Positions 38,243 through 45,751 of a stretch of 64,000 bases of DNA are shown here, in pieces (the first letter of the stretch is position 1; every line of letters begins with the position of its first letter). Origin of the DNA: M55B129 sp034189085 (GTDB lineage Bacteria; Bacillota; Dethiobacteria; DTU022); assembly GCA_034189085.1 (NCBI GenBank), contig JAXHVH010000001.1:1-64000 (forward strand), read 5' to 3'. Below the pieces are notes generated by a model. It worked only from the letters and a program-made list of their open reading frames with translations, did not search any database and had not been told where the DNA came from. The position numbers were made by a program, and so were the translations under genes.

Positions 38243-38494
38243 TCAACCGCCGGCAAACGCAGGAATGATAACAATCGAATCTTCTTCTTTTATTACATAG
38301 TGACCGTATTCACCTGGTGCCAGACGTCTTCCATTGATGATAACCATGCCGCCTTTTTTAAGCATCCTTTCATTTTCGGAACCAGTTGAATCGAGGCTCT
38401 GCAAAAGACCGATCACAGTAAGGCCTTTGCACTTCCTGCCATTAATTTTCATTGCAGCAACCATACCCATCACTTCTTTACACCAGGTTTTCAT
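38243..38494 (-). CDS. ThiS/MoaD-like sulfur carrier
   Basis: Up to 83 residues, with MKING..., then a Leu-rich helix and an EEDSIVIIPAFAGG end with the diglycine tail. The exact start is unclear; ATGs at 38494, 38470, 38464 and 38452 are all in frame and none has a strong ribosome binding site. It lies at the end of the second TRAP operon and just upstream of the alcohol dehydrogenase promoter. It could serve tungstopterin or another thiocarboxylate pathway. Confidence 0.65.
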   Translation of the reverse strand: MKTWCKEVMGMVAAMKINGRKCKGLTVIGLLQSLDSTGSENERMLKKGGMVIINGRRLAPGEYGHYVIKEEDSIVIIPAFAGG

Positions 38495-38609
38495 TCCGCG
38501 GTTTATCTTTTAATATATGACCGGGGATGTCAAACAGTAATGCCAGGTTATCAGTCGCCCAAATGAACACCATCCATAATAACGTATTTTCTCCCCTGAC
38601 ATCGTTCCT

Positions 38610-39911
38610 TTATCTACCGGCCATGGTATTGGGCAGCCATGTCGCCAGTTCCGGGAAGCTAAGCACAATAAACAGGAAAATAATCAAGGTAAATAAAAAC
38701 GGCAGCATACCAAAAGCAAGATCTCTTGTTTTAACATTAAATATATTTCTTGCCAAAAAGAAATTGACAGCCATTGGCGGGGTAATCAACCCAATTTCCA
38801 TGTTTACTACATAGAGCACTCCCAGCCAGATTGGATCAAAACCGAGTCCTGTAATAACCGGGACAATAATCGGGACTGTCAGAAGCATAATGGTGATCCC
38901 GTCCAGGAAAAAACCAAGGCAGAGAAGGACCAGCATCAAAATAACAACAATAAAAATTGGCGCAAAGGGCGCGTTGGAAACAAACCCCATCAACATTTCA
39001 GCAAGCGAAGAACTGCCAATTACGTAGCTGAAAAGATTAGCCCCAATAATCGTAAACATGAGGACCGCATTTAGCAGGGCAGCCTCAGTCAGGGCGGTCA
39101 TTAAACCTTTGAAGCGTAATTTGTAGGCTACTATTGAAATAATCAGCAGAACTACTGAACCAACAGCAGCTGCTTCAGTAGGCGTAGCGATGCCGAAATA
39201 AATTGAGCCAAGTATGGATATCATGATCAGAACGACAGCCCATACGTTGCGCAAAGATTTTATCTTAATCTTAAAAGGCACCTTCTCTGCCGGACCACCG
39301 AGAGCAGGATTTCGGGCACATTTCACTACAGCCACGCCAATAAGCATACAGGCCAGCAGTATTCCGGGCAGTATACCTGCCATTAGCAGGCGCCCAAGGG
39401 AAACATTTGCCACCACAGCGTAGATAACCATGATGGCACTCGGCGGAATCAACGGACCGAGCACTCCTCCGCAAAGAATAGCCCCAACGCTAAACCCCAT
39501 ATCATAACCAAATTTTTTCAGTTCTGGCTCAGCCACTTTACCTACCGTAATCAAGGCAGGAGCACTTGCCCCCAGGGCAGCAGCTAACACACCCTGGCCG
39601 GCTATACTGGCCGCAACTATGCCACCGGGGATGGCAGCCAGCCAGTTCCGGGCAGACCGATATAAATCTTCCCCTATCCGGGTCTGAGCAATAACACAGG
39701 CCATTAAGGTAAACATTGGCAGGGGGGTCCACGACTGATTATATAAAAGATGGTAAGTTGTCCAGCCTATTTTATCAAGCGAAAGACCTCCGAAGGCCAC
39801 TACGCCAAGAACCACCGCTGTAAAACCCAGGCTGTAAGCAATTGGTACACCGGATAACAGTAAAATTAGCATTGTTATTGCCGCTATTACCGCAACAGAA
39901 TCTATACCCAT
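38610..39911 (-). CDS. dctM: TRAP transporter large permease (DctM)
   Basis: 433 residues with about 12 membrane segments and the DctM marks GVPIAYSLG near 21, GPLIPPSAIMV near 155 and ATPTEAAAVGS near 240. It pairs with the small permease 42 bases upstream. It is not close to the DctM at 13379, so the two transporters probably carry different acids. ATG at 39911 has AAGGAGG. Confidence 0.9.
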   Translation of the reverse strand: MGIDSVAVIAAITMLILLLSGVPIAYSLGFTAVVLGVVAFGGLSLDKIGWTTYHLLYNQSWTPLPMFTLMACVIAQTRIGEDLYRSARNWLAAIPGGIVAASIAGQGVLAAALGASAPALITVGKVAEPELKKFGYDMGFSVGAILCGGVLGPLIPPSAIMVIYAVVANVSLGRLLMAGILPGILLACMLIGVAVVKCARNPALGGPAEKVPFKIKIKSLRNVWAVVLIMISILGSIYFGIATPTEAAAVGSVVLLIISIVAYKLRFKGLMTALTEAALLNAVLMFTIIGANLFSYVIGSSSLAEMLMGFVSNAPFAPIFIVVILMLVLLCLGFFLDGITIMLLTVPIIVPVITGLGFDPIWLGVLYVVNMEIGLITPPMAVNFFLARNIFNVKTRDLAFGMLPFLFTLIIFLFIVLSFPELATWLPNTMAGR

Positions 39912-39953
39912 AATCAGGCCTCCTTTTTCTTTGTAAACAATTTTCGCCTGTGC

Positions 39954-40502
39954 TTAAACATTTTCGTTCGGTGTGACCATCTCGTCCTCACCATTTATAT
40001 TTTGAAACCCTCCGGCAAGAGAGATCAGCCCTTTAACTAATCTGACCAATAATACGAGGCAGAGCAAACCATAACCAATTGAGACAACTATTTTAACCGG
40101 GAACAGAGGTACAGCTACAACCGTTGCACTCACTTCACCAATCTGCAGTGAATATATTGCGTTAACATAGCTTCTCCAGGTAATCGTTCCGGCAAAAATT
40201 AATCCGGCAATAGGTGTAAAGATATTAAACAGAAAATACTTGCCTTTTTCCGGCATCAGCTGTGATAAAATATCAACTTTGATGTGCTGATCTCTTTTCT
40301 CCACTTCCGCCGCCGCTAAAACAAAACTCCAAACCATGAACATAAGACTAATTTCAACGGAATAATATTCAGGGCTCTGGAATACATATCTCATGATTAC
40401 ACCATAGGTAGTAACGATGGCCATGATTAAAATAAGAAATCCGGCAAGCATCGACGTGTAATGACTAAGAAAATTAACGATCCGATTGACCGCCTTAAAC
40501 AA
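39954..40502 (-). CDS. dctQ: TRAP transporter small permease (DctQ)
   Basis: 182 residues with four membrane helices and the usual DctQ ending, plus a polar tail of about 20 residues. The start is TTG at 40502 directly behind GGGGGG. It is part of the P-Q-M set at 38610-41790. Confidence 0.85.
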   Translation of the reverse strand: MFKAVNRIVNFLSHYTSMLAGFLILIMAIVTTYGVIMRYVFQSPEYYSVEISLMFMVWSFVLAAAEVEKRDQHIKVDILSQLMPEKGKYFLFNIFTPIAGLIFAGTITWRSYVNAIYSLQIGEVSATVVAVPLFPVKIVVSIGYGLLCLVLLVRLVKGLISLAGGFQNINGEDEMVTPNENV

Positions 40503-40626
40503 TTTAATCCCCCCCTGGCTTGATTGAAGCCTGTTGGTCCAATTTAATCAATCGAACATGCCTTGTTACTGGTTTTCCCCCTGGTAAAAACGTAACAGCA
40601 GTCTTTCCATGAAATATTCAGGAATT

Positions 40627-40667
40627 AGGGCAAGCAGCCTGGAAAATACTGCTTAACTGCTTGCCCT
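40627..40667 (-). promoter_or_regulatory. Intercistronic stem-loop between dctP and dctQ (second TRAP operon)
   Basis: AGGGCAAGCAG (40627-40637) pairs perfectly with CTGCTTGCCCT (40657-40667) over 11 bp. On the minus strand no T-run follows, so it looks like an mRNA stabiliser or partial stop after dctP rather than a full terminator. The first TRAP operon carries a stem-loop in the same place. Confidence 0.65.
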
Positions 40668-40707
40668 TTTTAGATCCTAAATGAAACTCAATTCAGGATA
40701 TGATTTT

Positions 40708-41790
40708 CTACCTGTATTTATCAGCAATTTCTTTAATTTGCTCTCCAAATTCACCATAACTTTCCAGCATCTCATTGGTAAAAGGCTCACAGCGATCTTT
40801 GAATACCTGCAACTCTTCTTCGCTGAGAATGGTAATTTCTAAGCCCAGTTCTCTGAGAGTCTCCACGTCTTTCTCGTGCTGCTGAATGTAGTGTTCGCTG
40901 GCTGTATTGCCTGTTGCCTGAGCTTCTTCGAGCAAAGCCTGCTGAGCATCTTCCGGCATGGAGTTCCAAACATCCAGGTTAATGGTAATAACATTGACTC
41001 CCGGCGGAACCAGCAGCTCGGTATAATATTTACACATATCGGTCAGGCTGTTATTAATCGTCCCGTTAGGCGAGTTGAGCACTCCGTCAATTACCCCTTT
41101 GTCGAGTGAGGAGTAGAAATCGGGCCAGGCAACTGTAATTGGGGTTCCTCCAAGAACTTCAACCGTAGCAGCGATACCGGGGTCGGGAGCACCGATCAAC
41201 AAACCGTTCAGATCCTCCGGAGTTTTAACCGTTCTTTTTGTATTAAAGAGGTCAAATGAACCAACGAAGAACAGGGTTAACAACTTCTGGTTAAACTGTT
41301 CCTCGAAAATGGGATTGTAAAGCTCAACCAATTCAGGAGCGGCGGCATAAAGTGCTTCCCCCGTTTCAAAAAGGTAGGGTAATATCACAGCGTTGAAACG
41401 AGGCTCTGCTCCGGCAAAAATGGGAGGAGCGGCATCCATCATTTCAACAGCCCCGGTCCTGACGGCATCCAGAAACTCGGGAACATTAACCAGGGAACCG
41501 CCAGGATAAACTTTAATTTCGAACCCTTCGACCCGTTCGTTGAAACGTTCAGCCATTTCTTCGTCTTTTACTGTAAGTTCGTCACCGGCTCCTGACGGCA
41601 CAACCAGTCTGATGGTAAATACTTCTTCTTCACCGGCTTCTTCTTCAGCCGGCTCCTCTTCGCCTTCAGCAGCTTCTTCTCCACCTTCATCAACTGCGCC
41701 TTCCTCAACCCCGCTGCATGAACAGGCAAACAAACCTACAACTAAAAGCGCAATGAGCAAAAAGAAAAACAACGTTTTTTTCTTTTTCAT
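40708..41790 (-). CDS. dctP: TRAP transporter solute-binding lipoprotein (DctP)
   Basis: 360 residues. A signal peptide with lipobox LFACS (Cys near 23) is followed by a Glu-rich linker to about 57 and a DctP domain. It delivers an organic acid to the DctQM pair downstream. In place of the Arg-containing loop of the other copy it has LNGLLIGAPDPGI near 195, so the substrate contact differs. ATG at 41790 has AAAGGTGG. Confidence 0.9.
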   Translation of the reverse strand: MKKKKTLFFFLLIALLVVGLFACSCSGVEEGAVDEGGEEAAEGEEEPAEEEAGEEEVFTIRLVVPSGAGDELTVKDEEMAERFNERVEGFEIKVYPGGSLVNVPEFLDAVRTGAVEMMDAAPPIFAGAEPRFNAVILPYLFETGEALYAAAPELVELYNPIFEEQFNQKLLTLFFVGSFDLFNTKRTVKTPEDLNGLLIGAPDPGIAATVEVLGGTPITVAWPDFYSSLDKGVIDGVLNSPNGTINNSLTDMCKYYTELLVPPGVNVITINLDVWNSMPEDAQQALLEEAQATGNTASEHYIQQHEKDVETLRELGLEITILSEEELQVFKDRCEPFTNEMLESYGEFGEQIKEIADKYR

Positions 41791-41907
41791 AAACTATTTC
41801 CACCTTTCTTTATTTTTTTATACTCAATCAACCCCACAACCATACTGTTACTCCTATGTGCTGTTCTTTAATCCACTACCACCTCCAATCAAATAATGGC
41901 ATCATTT

Positions 41908-42723
41908 TCACCCTTCCATTTCCAGCACTGCTCGTTTCACTGCAAGCGGGAAGGGATCAAGTGCCGCCAATCCACCATCGACGGGGATTATGGCTCCTGT
42001 AATGTAAGAAGCGTCATCACTGGCCAGAAAAGCACATATTCCAGCCAGGCGATCCGGAGTTCCCGGTTTACGCACCGGTACGTCTTTAAAAACCTTTTGC
42101 ATAAAAGTCTGCAGATCTGTTCCCAGTGATTCAGCAAGTTTACCAAAGTTGCCCCTGGTCATATCTGTATCAACAAAACCGGGACAAACAGCATTGCATC
42201 TGATCCCGCGGTCACCAAAATCAAGCGCTGCCTGCCTGGTCATCATATTAAGAGCCGCCTTTGATGTACAGTAGGCAGAACCCTCGGGAATACAGCGCAA
42301 TCCAGCCAGTGATGAAATATTTATTATTGCACCACCATCCTTAATCATGTGCGGAATAACTGCCCGCATCAACATAAATGGGCCGACCAGGTTAACCTCG
42401 AAGGTTTTGCGCCATTCATCCAGATCGGCACTGACAATTGAACCTTCTGTACCAAGACCAGCATTGTCAACAAGGATGTCGATACCTTTGCCGAAATCCA
42501 CTGTGTCTTGTACTATTCTCTGAATATCCTCCGGATTGGAAACATCCCCCGGTGATTTTACAACCGAACCCGCAGGGAGTTCTTTGATCACTTCATCAAG
42601 CCGCTCCTCACGGCGGCCGACTATACAAACCCTGGCGCCTTCTGCAACAAATCGTCTGGCAACAGCGGCACCTATCCCTGTACCTCCTCCGGTAATCAGG
42701 GCTACTTTATCTTTTAAGATCAT
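41908..42723 (-). CDS. SDR-family NAD(P)-dependent oxidoreductase
   Basis: 271 residues with TGGGTGIG at 11-18, NNAG near 85-88, YCTSK near 155-159 and PGFVDT. The Arg-rich GRREER after the second strand suggests NADP(H), unlike the SDRs at 1526 and 4463. ATG at 42723 has GAGGTGA. It is the last gene of the 13-gene cupin/OYE/SDR run, 64 bases after a tandem cupin gene. Confidence 0.85.
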   Translation of the reverse strand: MILKDKVALITGGGTGIGAAVARRFVAEGARVCIVGRREERLDEVIKELPAGSVVKSPGDVSNPEDIQRIVQDTVDFGKGIDILVDNAGLGTEGSIVSADLDEWRKTFEVNLVGPFMLMRAVIPHMIKDGGAIINISSLAGLRCIPEGSAYCTSKAALNMMTRQAALDFGDRGIRCNAVCPGFVDTDMTRGNFGKLAESLGTDLQTFMQKVFKDVPVRKPGTPDRLAGICAFLASDDASYITGAIIPVDGGLAALDPFPLAVKRAVLEMEG

Positions 42724-42787
42724 CGTTTTGCATTCACCTCAATAAATACTTATTCTGCTTACACCTGCAGGGCAAACAGATTTTTTA

Positions 42788-43699
42788 TCAGGGCAGTTCG
42801 CCACCCCACCCTTCGGCAAAGGAACCAATTCCCAGCATTATAGCCATTTCCAGATGCGGATTAGTTACCTTTTTCCAGGTTAACGGGCCGTGTATTACAC
42901 CCGGCGGCACATAAATCGCCGAAGTTTTATTAAAAACGAGCGGTTGCCCTCCAAGCATAAACTCGATCTCTCCACCAAGATCTTCCGGGTTATTGGGATC
43001 TGTACCCACATGAACTACAATTTCTTCCGTATCATGTGCCATGCCCATGATGTGCGGGTTGGGATCAGGCATTTCATATAACCAGCTGACTTCGAGGTAA
43101 TGATTGGCCTCCGGTACCTGCATTCTGCTCATGTAAGTCATACTGGGATAAGTTCTTCCCCTGGTATCCGGATCTCCCAGTTCACCCAGCGGGCTGCGGA
43201 TCACATATCTTTCAAAATCAGTAGTGTCTGTTTTCTGCGGCATCTTCGTCGAGGGTTTTTCAATGCCACTGTTTCCCCAGGCTTTTTTGTAATCACCGCA
43301 GCCCAGCATCAAATGCATGACCATGTGCGGGCGGTCATACTTTTTCCAGGTAACCGGCCCGTGCCTCAAACCTTTAGGGACAAAAATACTCGTCGTTGTA
43401 TTAAAAGTAATCGGCTGGCCGCCAAGATAAAATTCGATTTCACCTCCAAGTGTATGAGGCTGTTTGTAATCACCGCTCCAGAAAAAAGTGATTTCGTCAT
43501 AACCGTGAACGTGTTCATAAACATGCGGGTTGGGATCAGGCATCCCTGTGACCCAGGCCAGTTGAAGATAGTAATTAGCTTCTGGAACCAGCGCGCTGCT
43601 CATGTAGGTCATTGCCGGGCTCTGCTTGTTTTTAACCCCCGGACAGGCTTCATAAAGGGGTTTGGTTACCATGTACTTAGTGTAGTCAATATTAGCCAT
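42788..43699 (-). CDS. Tandem cupin protein, undescribed family
   Basis: 303 residues made of two similar cupin domains. Domain 1 shows PDPNPHVYEHVHGYDE with metal-ligand type His63, His65 and Glu69, then PKGLRH (108-113). Domain 2 repeats PDPNPHIMGMAHDTEE and PPGVIHGP but lacks the first His of the pair. The shared signature is MPDPNPH, LGGEIEF, LGGQP, FN.T and P.G..HGP..W. It might be a metal enzyme (isomerase, decarboxylase, lyase) or a ligand-binding partner; I cannot assign a reaction. ATG at 43699 has AAGGAGA. The next copy lies 12 bases upstream. Confidence 0.75.
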   Translation of the reverse strand: MANIDYTKYMVTKPLYEACPGVKNKQSPAMTYMSSALVPEANYYLQLAWVTGMPDPNPHVYEHVHGYDEITFFWSGDYKQPHTLGGEIEFYLGGQPITFNTTTSIFVPKGLRHGPVTWKKYDRPHMVMHLMLGCGDYKKAWGNSGIEKPSTKMPQKTDTTDFERYVIRSPLGELGDPDTRGRTYPSMTYMSRMQVPEANHYLEVSWLYEMPDPNPHIMGMAHDTEEIVVHVGTDPNNPEDLGGEIEFMLGGQPLVFNKTSAIYVPPGVIHGPLTWKKVTNPHLEMAIMLGIGSFAEGWGGELP

Positions 43700-43711
43700 T
43701 TTATGATCTCC

Positions 43712-44119
43712 TTACTCTTCGTGCGGCCCTTTATAATTAGGATCGTTAGAAGTGGCAAAATGAAAGATCGGCCGATCTGCCCTTTTAATTATTAGCGGGC
43801 AGTGCTCCATTCCACTGGGGACAAAGATAATACAGCTTTTAGTAAGTGTCTGCGGTTTCCCGTCCAGCCACAGTTCAACTACACCGCATAGATCGGCAGG
43901 ATCATCTGGATCCGAACCAAAAAAAGTAATCACTTCGGGATAATCATGGACATGCCCTTTGTCAACAACTACTCTCTCTTCCTGTTGTGGCGAAAACCAG
44001 GCACAGTCCAGATAAGGAGCCCCTTCAAATACACCGCTGTGCAAGCAGTACAACCTGGTTCCCAGCTTGTCTGGAACTTTGTTCAAATCGGTGATGATAT
44101 AATCCTGCAGTTCTGGCAT
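43712..44119 (-). CDS. Single-domain cupin of the same family
   Basis: 135 residues and one cupin domain. GHVHDYPE has the HXHX3E triad, LCGVVELWLDG stands for the family's LGGEIEF, and PSGMEHCP is motif 2. ATG at 44119 has AGGAGG. Its upstream neighbour across the assembly join is a small membrane protein; after removing the duplicated 121 bp and the N run, the gap between them is only 40 bases. Confidence 0.75.
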   Translation of the reverse strand: MPELQDYIITDLNKVPDKLGTRLYCLHSGVFEGAPYLDCAWFSPQQEERVVVDKGHVHDYPEVITFFGSDPDDPADLCGVVELWLDGKPQTLTKSCIIFVPSGMEHCPLIIKRADRPIFHFATSNDPNYKGPHEE

Positions 44120-44131
44120 TTCACAATCCTC

Positions 44132-44252
44132 CTGTCTAATTTTTATTAACTTAATGAACCTACTGTTTTTCCAAAAAACTTTTCAGCTTTGAATTGTTTA
44201 GCGCCGTTTCCGATAGGAAAAGTTTCCCCTCTTCTGTGCTTTTAATAACCCC
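44132..44252. repeat. First copy of a 121-bp exact duplicate flanking an assembly gap
   Basis: These 121 bases are identical to 44353-44473. They contain the 3' end of the small membrane protein gene, cut by the N run. This is best read as overlapping contig ends, not as a real repeat. Confidence 0.9.
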
Positions 44253-44352
44253 NNNNNNNNNNNNNNNNNNNNNNNNNNNNNNNNNNNNNNNNNNNNNNNN
44301 NNNNNNNNNNNNNNNNNNNNNNNNNNNNNNNNNNNNNNNNNNNNNNNNNNNN
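44253..44352. other. Assembly gap of 100 N
   Basis: Exactly 100 unknown bases, the default spacer of many scaffolders, placed between the two identical 121-bp stretches. Confidence 0.98.
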
Positions 44353-44473
44353 CTGTCTAATTTTTATTAACTTAATGAACCTACTGTTTTTCCAAAAAAC
44401 TTTTCAGCTTTGAATTGTTTAGCGCCGTTTCCGATAGGAAAAGTTTCCCCTCTTCTGTGCTTTTAATAACCCC
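44353..44473. repeat. Second copy of the 121-bp duplicate
   Basis: Identical to 44132-44252. Here the sequence continues into the complete small membrane protein gene, whose stop is at 44381. Confidence 0.9.
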
Positions 44474-44719
44474 TGATTCCATAAGCACCTTTAACGCATC
44501 CGGCTTATAATCACGCAGAGTAAAAAGGCGTTCGACAAACTTTTTTGGATTAAGCTGCAGCTCAGCGCTTGTTCTGGCATGTTGAATATCGGTAGCATCA
44601 TGGGCCCGAAATATTTTAATTACTGCTTTCATGGCACTCCTGACCCGAATCACAGGAATGATTAAAATCAGGGCAATCAAAATAACGAAAATTAAAATTG
44701 TGGCTACTGTTGCTGACAT
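44381..44719 (-). CDS. Small membrane protein of unknown function
   Basis: 112 residues. Residues 4-26 form one hydrophobic helix, and the rest is a charged, mostly helical domain with a possible winged-helix-like layout (YKPDALKVLMESGVI, EEGKLFLSETAL). I do not recognise the family. ATG at 44719 follows GGGAGAGG. It sits between an SDR and the cupin genes in the same direction, so it is probably co-transcribed. A truncated duplicate of its 3' end precedes the N run and is an assembly effect. Confidence 0.65.
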   Translation of the reverse strand: MSATVATILIFVILIALILIIPVIRVRSAMKAVIKIFRAHDATDIQHARTSAELQLNPKKFVERLFTLRDYKPDALKVLMESGVIKSTEEGKLFLSETALNNSKLKSFLEKQ

Positions 44720-44837
44720 ATATTACCTCTCCCTTTTGATAAAACAATTTATTGTAAACACTTTTTCTATGATTTTATCAGAAATCCTGTTTTGGCTAAT
44801 CCATCATTGTTGTCATAATTGCCCCTATTCTCAACCG

Positions 44838-45653
44838 TTATTTTTTAAAAACATCCGCGGAAGATATAAAAGTCGCCTCGTGAGACTGGAGAGGCTGACC
44901 TCCCGCAACACAAATGAACTGACCGGTTACATAATCTGAAAGCCCTGAAGCAAGGAAAAGAGCGGGGCCGGCAATATCTTCAGGAGTGCCCATTCTGCCC
45001 AGTGGTACCTCTTTCCTGGCCAAAGCCTTAAAAAATGATTCTTTATCAGGCATATCTTTAGTCAGCGGATCCCAGAAAGGAGTTTCAACGGGACCCGGGA
45101 TGATGGCGTTGACATAAATATTTTGCGGAGCCAGTTCAAAAGCAAGATTCAGGGTTAAGCCAAGCATGCCCGCTTTCGCCGAATGATAATGCAGAACCGA
45201 TACTGAAGGATTGACGGCGCCCATAGAAGAAAGGTTGATGATCTTTCCATATTTTTTCTCTTTCATATGGGGGACCACAGCCCGGCAGACCAGAAAGGCC
45301 CCTTTAAGGTTTACACTGAGCACTTTATCCCAACTTTCTTCCGTTACGGTATCTATGGTCCCTTCACTACCGGAAACTCCCCCGGCATTATTGACCAGAA
45401 TGTCTATTTTCCCGAATTCAGCAATTATCTGGTCAACCATTTTTTGCACTGCTATACTGTCAGATATATCGGCACTGATTGCCAGAGATTTACGACCAAG
45501 AGACCGAATTTCACCAGCAACTTTTTGAGCCCCTTCAATATGGAGAGCATTAACAATAACATCGCAACCTTCACGGGCAAATTTTAAAGCTATAGCCCGC
45601 CCCATTCCCTTTGCTCCTCCGGTAACAAGAGCCACTCGATTGTCCAACAACAT
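44838..45653 (-). CDS. SDR-family NAD(P)-dependent oxidoreductase
   Basis: 271 residues with TGGAKGMG near 11-18, NNAG near 88, and the active site written YHSAK, preceded by His, as in the SDRs at 54633 and 55453. ATG at 45653 has AAGGGGG. It lies between an OYE gene (98 bases) and the small membrane protein (118 bases). Confidence 0.85.
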   Translation of the reverse strand: MLLDNRVALVTGGAKGMGRAIALKFAREGCDVIVNALHIEGAQKVAGEIRSLGRKSLAISADISDSIAVQKMVDQIIAEFGKIDILVNNAGGVSGSEGTIDTVTEESWDKVLSVNLKGAFLVCRAVVPHMKEKKYGKIINLSSMGAVNPSVSVLHYHSAKAGMLGLTLNLAFELAPQNIYVNAIIPGPVETPFWDPLTKDMPDKESFFKALARKEVPLGRMGTPEDIAGPALFLASGLSDYVTGQFICVAGGQPLQSHEATFISSADVFKK

Positions 45654-45751
45654 TCATATTCCCCCTTTTGCTTTGCTTTAAATTTCTTTAATTAACCTGT
45701 CTTTTTCAGTCATCCCAGCAGTTTATCATTACTCTGGCTTGCAAAATGTTT

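Noticed and set aside
43100..43795. Long plus-strand reading frame of about 230 codons opposite the cupin genes
   Set aside because: It is antisense to two well-supported cupin genes and has no recognisable protein features; the same holds for the other plus-strand frames opposite real genes.
44132..44473. A true 121-bp tandem or inserted repeat
   Set aside because: The copies abut a 100-N scaffold spacer exactly on both sides, which is what overlapping contig ends give.
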